Under the pieces are notes generated by a model. It made no database searches. It was not told where the DNA came from and worked only from the letters and a program-made list of their open reading frames with translations. Position numbers and translations under genes: made by a program. DNA of 39,919 nt, from positions 1-39,919 of the forward strand of contig NZ_JAUSTM010000020.1 in assembly GCF_030812835.1 (NCBI RefSeq), given 5' to 3'. Within the stretch, counting starts at the first letter, position 1. Each line of letters starts with the position of its first letter. Origin of the DNA: Streptococcus moroccensis. Its GTDB lineage: Bacteria > Bacillota > Bacilli > Lactobacillales > Streptococcaceae. Shown here one piece after another: positions 33,865 through 39,919 of the stretch.

Positions 33865-35049
33865 ATGATTAAAACGACACGATTTAAACGATTGAGCTAT
33901 GGTCTTATCTGTGGCTTGACCTTGCTAGTGACTGCGGCGTGCTCAAGTCAGTCCTCGGCTTCACAAGCAACAATAGCATCTTCAACGACAACAAGCTCAA
34001 ATCAGACAGCAACCACGTCTGACACATCTTCAACCACGTCCACTACAAGTGCAGCAGACATTGATTGGTCAGCTCTACCAACGACTGATTGTACACTAAC
34101 AGATGAGGGCTTGACCATCACTGAAGCAGGAACCTATGTCTTGACAGGATCAACCACAGGTGGGGTTACGGTTAACACGACAGGCAATGTCCGTATTATC
34201 TTAGCTGGCGTTGAAATTTCAAGTGCAGATAATGCAGCCCTTTATGTCGAATCAGCTGACAATACGGTTATTGAGTTGCAAGACGGGACTGATAATACCA
34301 TTTCAGATGCGACCGTCCATAGCGACACATCGATTGAAGGAACAGTATACTCAAAAGATGACCTCTTTATCACCGGAAATGGTAACCTAACAGTTGAAGG
34401 CAACTACCAAGACGGGATTGTATCGAACGATGATTTGACCATCGAAGCAGGCAATATTACAGTTACTGCAACAGATGATGGTATCCGTGGTAAGGATTCG
34501 CTTATTGTGACTGGCGGCACTGTTTCAGTGACTGCTGGTGGTGATGGAATGAAAGCGACCAATGATGAGGATACGACGAAAGGCTACACGCATATCACGG
34601 GCGGTACCATTACTGTTGAAGCTGGCGATGATGCCATCAAGGCAGAATCAAGCCTTATCATCGATGGTGGCGATATAACAGTCACCAATAGTGTAGAAGC
34701 CCTTGAAGGAACTAATATAACCATCAATGGTGGTACACTTGACCTTTATGCGTCAGATGATACAATCAATGCGTCTAGCACCATCTCTTCTGATATCTAT
34801 GTTAAGATCACTGGTGGCGACCTGAAGATTGCGGTTGGCTCAGGGGATACAGATGCTATTGACTCTAATGGAGATATCTACATCTCAGGTGGTACCATTG
34901 ACATCACGGCTCAGTCAGCCTTTGACTATGATGGTACAGCTGAATTTACAGGTGGAACCCTGATTGTTAATGGGGTCACCCAAACGGAAATCACTGCTTC
35001 AGGCCCAGGAGCGATGGGTGGCATGGGCGGAGGCCCAGGTGGCCGTTAA
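33865..35049 (+). CDS. Surface lipoprotein with Cthe_2159-like (DUF4353) beta-helix domain
   Basis: 394 residues. A lipoprotein signal ends at LLVTAAC (C26). A Ser/Thr-rich linker (about 27-65) follows, then a right-handed beta-helix of short repeats (ITVTATDDGIRGKDSLIVTGG, VTAGGDGMKA, VEAGDDAIKAESSLIIDGG), which is the Cthe_2159 carbohydrate-binding family; the Clostridium thermocellum founder binds polygalacturonate. Asp-rich turns may bind calcium. The tail (about 380-394) is Gly/Met-rich. GGAGA precedes the ATG. As the exported partner of the VTC/DUF4956 pair it may bind cell-surface polymers. Confidence 0.85.
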   Translation: MIKTTRFKRLSYGLICGLTLLVTAACSSQSSASQATIASSTTTSSNQTATTSDTSSTTSTTSAADIDWSALPTTDCTLTDEGLTITEAGTYVLTGSTTGGVTVNTTGNVRIILAGVEISSADNAALYVESADNTVIELQDGTDNTISDATVHSDTSIEGTVYSKDDLFITGNGNLTVEGNYQDGIVSNDDLTIEAGNITVTATDDGIRGKDSLIVTGGTVSVTAGGDGMKATNDEDTTKGYTHITGGTITVEAGDDAIKAESSLIIDGGDITVTNSVEALEGTNITINGGTLDLYASDDTINASSTISSDIYVKITGGDLKIAVGSGDTDAIDSNGDIYISGGTIDITAQSAFDYDGTAEFTGGTLIVNGVTQTEITASGPGAMGGMGGGPGGR

Positions 35050-35189
35050 TACAAAATTAAAACCAAAATCTAAATCCGTTAAATCCGTTAATTGTTAACA
35101 TGTCAAGGCCTGTGTTATTAATAGAAAACCAAATATAAATCTTTGATAAGCCTATCATGTTCACATTTTGATGATACACTAAGACACAC

Positions 35190-35225
35190 AAACCCCGCTA
35201 AGCAAAAGAAGTTTAGCGGGGTTTT
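35190..35225. terminator. Bidirectional terminator
   Basis: AAACCCCGCTAA (35190-35201) and TTAGCGGGGTTT (35213-35224) form a 12-bp GC-rich stem with T-runs on both strands, between the convergent beta-helix and M20 peptidase genes. Confidence 0.9.
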
Positions 35226-35227
35226 GA

Positions 35228-36388
35228 TCATGCTTGGTAGCTGGACACAAAGGCTGTACTTAATATGGCACGTTTGACAAAGGAGCTGACTAGAGCAATT
35301 TCTTCAGCCGTGTGAGCCCCATCTCCCATGCCGCCAAGACCACAAAGAGTCGGAATACCCAGTGATGTCAAAATGCCAGAGTCTGAGGCACCATTGACTT
35401 TGATGGCGGTTAGCTGGCCATAGCCGATTTGCTGAGCTGTCTCAGCATAAGCGTCATACAAGGCCATGACTTCTTGACTTGCTTCCATACAATCTATTTC
35501 CATCCGAACGGTGAGGTCTGTTTGCGTGTCGGGGACAGTTTGTTGCTGGCAGAGACTTTCGAGGTCTGCTAGAATTTCATCCCGCATGGCTAAAGTGTCA
35601 AAGCGAATCCCAATGCTGACAGTAGCAGAACCTGGAATAACATTTTCACCAGTACCGCCGATCACTTTACCACAGTTGAGGAGCTTTCCGCGACTGTAGT
35701 CATTGAGCTGTTCGATGGCAATGATTTTATGTGCCATTTCTAAAATAGCAGAGCGCCCATCCTGTGGAGCATTGCCTGAGTGGGCGTGGCGGCCCGTGAC
35801 TGTGATGTCGGCAATCCCGCCACCTTTTCGCCCAACCACGATGCTATCATCCAGGTGACCGGTCTCAAAGTTGAGGCCATAGACAGCACCATTAGCTTCT
35901 TGGCGAATAATGTCTTTGACGTTTGAAAACATGTGTAAGTTTTCTTCATCGCTGACGATAATATATTTGACTGGTCTCGTAAAGTGAGGTAGAGACTGAA
36001 GAGCAAGAAGGCTGTATAGGCCGATGACAACACCAGATTTCATATCGACAATTCCAGGGCCATGGGCAAAACCGTCGTCATCAATCCGAAATGGATTGGC
36101 CTTTGCAGTCCCATCAGGAAATACAGTATCTGTATGACCGATAAAAACGATAGGTGCTTCATCACTTGGGGTATTAATTTCAGCGATGAGGACAGGTCCC
36201 GCCCCATCCGCCTCGATTGTTCGGTTGGGAATATCGTATTGGTTCAGTGTGTTTTGGAGAACCTGAACGACCTGAGCAACTCCAGCTGTGTTACGCGTGC
36301 CACTATCGATGTTAATAATTGTTTCCAGCAGTTGAAGCAATTCGCTTTCTTTGCTTTTTAGAAAATCAGTGATCAGTGTTGTTTGCAT
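35228..36388 (-). CDS. M20 family metallopeptidase (carboxypeptidase G2/ArgE-like)
   Basis: 386 residues. Zinc and catalytic motifs: FIGHTDTVFPDGTA, GPGIVDMKSG, VSDEENLH and the C-terminal GDGAHTAEE; the middle part (about 180-290) is the dimerisation lid (ITVTGRHAHSGNAPQDGRSAI). The start of the family to which glutamate carboxypeptidase (CPG2) belongs fits best, so it may cleave an N-acyl or N-aryl amino acid or a dipeptide. No signal peptide. Its gene follows the transporter gene with a 15-bp gap and AAGAAAGGAAA before the ATG, suggesting that the transporter supplies its substrate. Confidence 0.88.
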   Translation of the reverse strand: MQTTLITDFLKSKESELLQLLETIINIDSGTRNTAGVAQVVQVLQNTLNQYDIPNRTIEADGAGPVLIAEINTPSDEAPIVFIGHTDTVFPDGTAKANPFRIDDDGFAHGPGIVDMKSGVVIGLYSLLALQSLPHFTRPVKYIIVSDEENLHMFSNVKDIIRQEANGAVYGLNFETGHLDDSIVVGRKGGGIADITVTGRHAHSGNAPQDGRSAILEMAHKIIAIEQLNDYSRGKLLNCGKVIGGTGENVIPGSATVSIGIRFDTLAMRDEILADLESLCQQQTVPDTQTDLTVRMEIDCMEASQEVMALYDAYAETAQQIGYGQLTAIKVNGASDSGILTSLGIPTLCGLGGMGDGAHTAEEIALVSSFVKRAILSTAFVSSYQA

Positions 36389-36403
36389 AGAAGATTTCCT
36401 TTC

Positions 36404-37570
36404 TTAGAAATAGGCGATGACTAAACCAGCCATGAGGACAGAAGCAATGGTTACAGTGACAATTCCTGCCACCAACATTTTGGGTAAGAGATAGCTCTCA
36501 ATGGCTTGACGCTCGTCATCAGTTGAACCAATTGAAGTTGCCATTTCTTTGGGCATGAGCATGGTAGTCGGAAACCCGAAAGTGCAGCTAATCCCTAGGG
36601 CAATGGCCATATAAGGACTAGTTTTGAAGACTTTGCTGGCTAGTAGCCCCATCACGATAACCCCAAGAACACCCAATCCCATAATGGCGATGAGAGGAAA
36701 GATAATGGACACAATCATTTCTGGTGTGGTAGATGAGAGATTTGAAAAAATCAAAACCGTTACAAGGAACATGATGAGGCCATCTGACTGTGTCTTAGCC
36801 AAGATACCTTGTTCCAGAAATCCAAGAGCAAAAGCAAACATTCCTAAGAGTAAACACACGACAAAGAAGTGAATTTTTCCACCAGTAAGGCCAGATAGGT
36901 AAAAACTTAAGCAGGTTACCAATGCTAATTTGGCCAAGTATGTCGATGGTTTCTGTAGTTTAGCTGGGATTTCGAGGAGCTTGCGTTTAGTAGCTGCGGT
37001 ATTAGTGTCAACACTAGTTTCAGCTTGGCCGCTTCTAAACCGTTTTAAGTAACTTTTGGCTTCTTGCCGCAAACAATAAGAAGCGACTGGAATCCCGACA
37101 AATTTCTGAAGGATTAGTAGGGCAATACAAAATGTCACTACGGTTTCAAGTCCCTTGCCTTCTAGGGCACTAGTGATGACGAGCGTAGCAGCATTCCCCC
37201 CAGCAAAAATGGGAAGTCCTGCCAAAGCAAAGTCTTGCAATCCAAGAAGCTTCCCACCTAAGAAAATGAGAAGTGAAGATCCAAGAAGCCCCATAAGAGC
37301 GAAGGCCACTACCTTACCCTGACGCTTAATTTCAGGAAAATCGAGAGTCGTTCCTAATGAGGTGATGAGAAGGCCCGCCATCAAGTTTCCAAAGACTTTG
37401 ATCCCAGTATCGTCAAAACTAGTAGCTGGAATAAGGCCAGTCCAAAATCCGATTAACATGAGGAAGGCAAGGGCAAGGACTGAGGAAATCATGGCTCTGG
37501 TTTTGAGCGCAATCAGTTCACTGAGGGCAAAAAGAACAAGTAAAATAGCAAGGCTTATAATAGCAGGCAT
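36404..37570 (-). CDS. Multi-pass membrane protein, probable transporter of unknown substrate
   Basis: 388 residues from the ATG at 37570, chosen because AGGAG lies eight bases upstream; the longer in-frame start at 37603 has no ribosome site. About eleven hydrophobic segments. Glycine-rich inverted features such as AGLLITSLGTTLDF and GLPIFAGGNAATLVITSALEGKG in the first half and GISCTFGFPTTMLMPKEMATSIG in the second recall GltS/2-hydroxycarboxylate-type carriers with two related halves. I cannot name the family. It is in one operon with the M20 peptidase and lies behind an attenuator-like leader. Confidence 0.78.
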   Translation of the reverse strand: MPAIISLAILLVLFALSELIALKTRAMISSVLALAFLMLIGFWTGLIPATSFDDTGIKVFGNLMAGLLITSLGTTLDFPEIKRQGKVVAFALMGLLGSSLLIFLGGKLLGLQDFALAGLPIFAGGNAATLVITSALEGKGLETVVTFCIALLILQKFVGIPVASYCLRQEAKSYLKRFRSGQAETSVDTNTAATKRKLLEIPAKLQKPSTYLAKLALVTCLSFYLSGLTGGKIHFFVVCLLLGMFAFALGFLEQGILAKTQSDGLIMFLVTVLIFSNLSSTTPEMIVSIIFPLIAIMGLGVLGVIVMGLLASKVFKTSPYMAIALGISCTFGFPTTMLMPKEMATSIGSTDDERQAIESYLLPKMLVAGIVTVTIASVLMAGLVIAYF

Positions 37571-37641
37571 AAGAAAACTCCTAAGATGATTCAGGTCTTT
37601 CATAAGAAAGAAAGTGAAAAGTATCTAGGAGCTTTTTCTAT

Positions 37642-37672
37642 GAAAAACGAGCTACATCAACGTGTAGCTCGT
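37642..37672 (-). terminator. Leader terminator (attenuator) before the transporter gene
   Basis: On the minus strand ACGAGCTACA (37672-37663) pairs with TGTAGCTCGT (37656-37647) around a 6-nt loop, followed by a T-run. It lies about 70 nt before the transporter start and after the promoter and leader peptide, so it would stop transcription before the gene unless prevented. Confidence 0.8.
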
Positions 37673-37750
37673 CTAATATTGAGAGCTTCACATAGATACC
37701 TTTTGAAACAATCAAAATATTGTATCTATGCAAATTCACATACATACAAC

Positions 37751-37795
37751 TTATCTATGCCAGCTTTGCCATGAAAATCCAGTCGATAAATGCAT
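37751..37795 (-). CDS. 14-residue leader peptide with two Trp codons
   Basis: The minus-strand frame MHLSTGFSWQSWHR is preceded by AAGGGAG (37808-37802) with a six-base gap to the ATG at 37795, an ideal ribosome site. It begins about 20 nt after the predicted transcript start. The Trp codons (37771-37769 and 37762-37760) lie close to the stop and just before the pairing segments, as in classical amino-acid attenuators. Its translation state probably controls read-through into the transporter gene. Confidence 0.65.
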   Translation of the reverse strand: MHLSTGFSWQSWHR

Positions 37796-37824
37796 GTGAG
37801 TCTCCCTTCGAAATGTTTTTTTCT

Positions 37825-37852
37825 ATCATACCACATTTTTAACAGAATGCAA
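37825..37852 (-). promoter_or_regulatory. Promoter of the transporter-peptidase operon
   Basis: On the minus strand TTGCAT (37852-37847), 16-bp spacer ending TGG, and TATGAT (37830-37825) form a -35/extended -10 promoter. The start would be near 37818. Confidence 0.7.
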
Positions 37853-37922
37853 GCGTTTTTTCTAAAAACGTGTACCTAATGTTCGGAAACAATGCGTCAT
37901 TCCAGTCCCTTACGATTTATGG

Positions 37923-37928
37923 TATAAT
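37923..37928 (+). promoter_or_regulatory. Extended -10 of the murF promoter
   Basis: TGGTATAAT, consensus -10 with TGn, 31 bp before the murF start codon; -35 region (about 37900) is weak. Confidence 0.6.
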
Positions 37929-37958
37929 GAAACTAACTTGATAGAACGAGGAAATGGT

Positions 37959-39302
37959 ATGCGTTTAAGCCTTCATGAGATAGCACAAGTCGTCTCAGCC
38001 CAAAATGATTACAGTCAGTATCCAGACCACGTGGTCTCTGGCATTGAATTTGACAGCCGTAAAATCACGTCAGGAGATATCTTTCTCCCCCTGAAAGGGG
38101 CGCGTGATGGCCATGCGTTTATCCCAGTAGCTTTTGACAATGGTGCCCAGGCAACCTTGTCAGAAGTGGTGGTAGAAGGCCCTCATCTTTTAGTGGAAGA
38201 CTGCCTCACAGCTTTTCAACAACTAGCCAGCTATTATGTCCAAAAAATTGGTGTCGATGTTATTGCCGTGACGGGTTCCAATGGGAAGACGACCACCAAG
38301 GACATGATCCATGACATCCTAGCAACGACCTTTAAGACCTATAAGACCCAAGGCAATTACAATAATGAAATCGGTCTTCCCTACACGGTTCTTCACATGC
38401 CAGATGACACGGAAAAATTAGTCCTTGAAATGGGACAGGACCATCTTGGAGATATCAACCTGCTGTCTAAGATTGCCCGCCCACAAATCAGTGTGGTGAC
38501 CTTGGTTGGAGAAGCTCATTTGGAATTCTTTGGCAAACGCGAAAAAATCGCTGAAGGTAAACTGCAGATTGCAGATGGCATGCCTAAAGATGGCCTCTTG
38601 CTGGTCCCTAACGATCCGATCCTTAAACCATACTTGCCTGATGATCAGGAGATTGTCTTCTTCGGAGAAGGCGCTGCGCTTGATGTCACAGATTTGGTTG
38701 AAGAAAAAAGTCGCTTGACCTTCCAAGTGCCTTTTATAGAAGGGGAGGTCAAGCTCCCTGTACCAGGACGGTACAATGCGACCAATGCCATGCTCGCAGC
38801 CTATGTGGCCAAAGCTTGCGGTGTGACAGATGAAAACATCAAAGCAGCCCTTGCGACCCTAAATTTGACCCGCAATCGGACGGAGTGGAAGGTTGCAGAA
38901 AATGGTGCTGAGATTTTATCAGACGTCTACAATGCTAACCCAACTGCCATGCGCCTGATTTTAGAAACGTTCGCAGCCATTGCTAAAAATCCTGGTGGTC
39001 GCAAGCTAGTAGTTCTCGCAGATATGAAAGAGCTAGGAGATGCATCGGCCAGTCTTCATGCTAACATGAGGGACAGCATCAGTGATAAGATTGACAAGGT
39101 CTACCTCTATGGTCCAGAGATGAAGCCACTGGCTGAAGCGATGGCTAGTGATGAGCGCGTGCTTTACTATCCGGACTATCGAGACTTTGAACGCCTGAAG
39201 GCAGACCTTAAGGCAGACTTGCAACCGGCGGATCAAATTCTCTTAAAAGGGTCCAATTCCATGCGATTGGGCCAGGTAGTGGATCTCTTAGTCGGAGAAT
39301 AG
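37959..39302 (+). CDS. murF: UDP-N-acetylmuramoyl-tripeptide--D-alanyl-D-alanine (or lysine-form) ligase
   Basis: 447 residues from the ATG at 37959, chosen because ACGAGG (37946-37951) gives a seven-base gap; a TTG in frame at 37938 lies in the untranslated stretch right after the -10 box. Three Mur-ligase domains: an N-terminal substrate domain (SGIEFDSRKITSGDIFLPLKGARDGH), the central ATPase (VTGSNGKTTTKDMI, NYNNEIGLP, LEMGQDHLGDI) and a C-terminal domain (NRTEWKV, SDVYNANPTAM). It adds D-Ala-D-Ala to the UDP-MurNAc-tripeptide in the cytoplasm, the last soluble step of peptidoglycan precursor synthesis. Confidence 0.95.
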   Translation: MRLSLHEIAQVVSAQNDYSQYPDHVVSGIEFDSRKITSGDIFLPLKGARDGHAFIPVAFDNGAQATLSEVVVEGPHLLVEDCLTAFQQLASYYVQKIGVDVIAVTGSNGKTTTKDMIHDILATTFKTYKTQGNYNNEIGLPYTVLHMPDDTEKLVLEMGQDHLGDINLLSKIARPQISVVTLVGEAHLEFFGKREKIAEGKLQIADGMPKDGLLLVPNDPILKPYLPDDQEIVFFGEGAALDVTDLVEEKSRLTFQVPFIEGEVKLPVPGRYNATNAMLAAYVAKACGVTDENIKAALATLNLTRNRTEWKVAENGAEILSDVYNANPTAMRLILETFAAIAKNPGGRKLVVLADMKELGDASASLHANMRDSISDKIDKVYLYGPEMKPLAEAMASDERVLYYPDYRDFERLKADLKADLQPADQILLKGSNSMRLGQVVDLLVGE

Positions 39303-39334
39303 TCTAAACAGTTACCAGAGCAAAGGAGAAAAGA

Positions 39335-39697
39335 ATGGCAGAAGCACTTGAATTAGTTGCAATCAGTGATAAGGATATCGATGCGATTGCAGATTGTTTC
39401 ACGCAAGACTTATTACAAGCCGTGAATGGACAACTCGTTTTTGACAAACGACGTCATATTGGAGATGTCAAACAAATCTTGCTGGTCTTTGAAGCCTTCT
39501 ACATCCGTACGGGTTCTTATGGCAGTCTAACGGTAAATCTTACCGCTTCAACTGATTATCACTGTATTGATCTTATTCCATCAGGTGGTGGGGATGGCAT
39601 CTTAAATATCAGCTGGGGAGCCAATGCGAATTTTGCTCAGAAGGCACAGGAGATATTCGAAAGCTATGGTTATAAACGTCAAGGGGATGACTATTAA
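39335..39697 (+). CDS. DUF6054-like conserved hypothetical protein
   Basis: 120 residues, no membrane segment or signal. The C-terminal half, FYIRTGSYGSLTVNLTAS...DLIPSGGGDGILNISWGANANFAQKAQEIFESYGYK, matches my memory of the DUF6054 family of Firmicutes. Function unknown. AAAGGAG precedes the ATG; it follows murF by 32 bp and may be cotranscribed. A hairpin terminator follows. Confidence 0.75.
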   Translation: MAEALELVAISDKDIDAIADCFTQDLLQAVNGQLVFDKRRHIGDVKQILLVFEAFYIRTGSYGSLTVNLTASTDYHCIDLIPSGGGDGILNISWGANANFAQKAQEIFESYGYKRQGDDY

Positions 39698-39801
39698 GAA
39701 GCAACAGATCGAAACACTTTTTTAGGTAAGAACTCTAATCACGAAAATCCATTACCAAAGAGTTTCTATCATTCCTAAGTCTCTTTACTTTAAAGATAGA
39801 A

Positions 39802-39826
39802 AAAAATCGATGTTAATCGATTTTTC
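39802..39826 (+). terminator. Terminator after the DUF6054-like gene
   Basis: AAAAATCGAT (39802-39811) pairs with ATCGATTTTT (39816-39825), ending in a T-run. Confidence 0.75.
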
Positions 39827-39843
39827 AGATTGAAGACAAAGTC
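39825..39843 (+). repeat. 19-bp dispersed repeat, copy 2
   Basis: TCAGATTGAAGACAAAGTC is identical to 11268-11286 and again lies between two hairpins. Confidence 0.7.
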
Positions 39844-39872
39844 CTTAGATTACAGTTTCTAAGGGCTTTTTG
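39843..39872 (+). terminator. Second terminator hairpin
   Basis: CCTTAGA (39843-39849) pairs with TCTAAGG (39858-39864), then GCTTTTTT. After it, TATACT (about 39895-39900) could be the -10 of a gene beyond the window. Confidence 0.7.
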
Positions 39873-39919
39873 GTTGAAATAGGAGTATACTAAAAGAAAA
39901 GGCTTTGCGAGGAAGCGTG

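Larger units (their letters stand above)
37571..37824 (-). promoter_or_regulatory. Attenuator leader with alternative hairpins
   Basis: After the leader peptide stop, segment 1 (minus-strand TTGTATGTATG, about 37748-37738) can pair with segment 2 (CATAGATACAA, 37730-37720). Segment 2 can instead pair with segment 3 (GTATCTATG, 37699-37691). The tail of segment 3 (TGTGAAGCTC, 37692-37683) can pair with the 5' arm of the terminator (GAGCTACA, 37670-37663) with a two-base bulge, giving an antiterminator. No T-box motif is present. The switching logic cannot be settled by eye. Confidence 0.6.

Noticed and set aside
37571..37824. T-box riboswitch before the transporter gene
   Set aside because: The conserved T-box antiterminator sequence (AGGGTGGNACCGCG) and the stem I specifier arrangement are absent; the short translated frame fits a peptide attenuator better.

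Overview
The window looks like a chromosomal segment of a Streptococcus (species not determined). The order cof-type hydrolase, cof-type hydrolase, ftsY with a very acidic N-terminus, the streptococcal-style zwf and murF, the AT-rich Shine-Dalgarno/-10 signals and the PTS content all fit this genus. No tRNA, rRNA, CRISPR array or replication origin was seen.

Layout. (1) 1-1054: the 5' part of an ISL3-family transposase gene (minus strand, cut by the window edge), the hairpin end of that element, and directly against its T-tract a group II intron RNA of class C without any reverse transcriptase gene. (2) 1140-11201: two adjacent sugar modules with the same logic but unrelated transporters. Module A is AraC regulator / GH1 / Lac-family PTS EIIC, EIIB, EIIA / ChbG-type deacetylase. 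Module B is RpiR regulator / GH1 / ChbG-type deacetylase / Glc-family EIIBC. Both pair a phospho-beta-glycosidase with a carbohydrate deacetylase, which suggests uptake and processing of N- or O-acetylated beta-linked disaccharides. (3) 11202-11640: a gene-free stretch full of inverted repeats. (4) 11641-19473 (minus): intracellular glycosidase operon GH3, GH78 rhamnosidase, beta-phosphoglucomutase, two GH43 enzymes, with a divergent AraC regulator (19619-20608) and a cre-like site between them. (5) 20777-24963: two HAD phosphatases, ftsY, a SAM methyltransferase. (6) 25160-28682: an ArsR-type regulator and an ABC-2 exporter. (7) 28823-29101: a YoeB-type toxin without an antitoxin. (8) zwf (minus). 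(9) 31009-35049: a GT2-GtrA fusion, then a VTC-domain protein, a DUF4956 membrane protein, a 30-residue membrane peptide and a Cthe_2159-like beta-helix lipoprotein. The latter set has four 11-bp phased TTTAAG-like hexamers before its -10 box, the layout of a CiaR-activated promoter. (10) 35228-37570 (minus): an M20 peptidase and a membrane transporter preceded by a 5' leader with a short Trp-containing peptide, alternative hairpins and a terminator, an apparent attenuator. (11) murF and a DUF6054-like gene.

The strongest candidates for undescribed biology are the VTC/DUF4956/peptide/beta-helix surface system with its CiaR-like operator (32207-35049), the Trp-containing attenuator leader (37642-37852) and the ORF-less group IIC intron parked on a transposon-end terminator (374-1054). 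Functional assignments come from reading motifs by eye; no database search was run.
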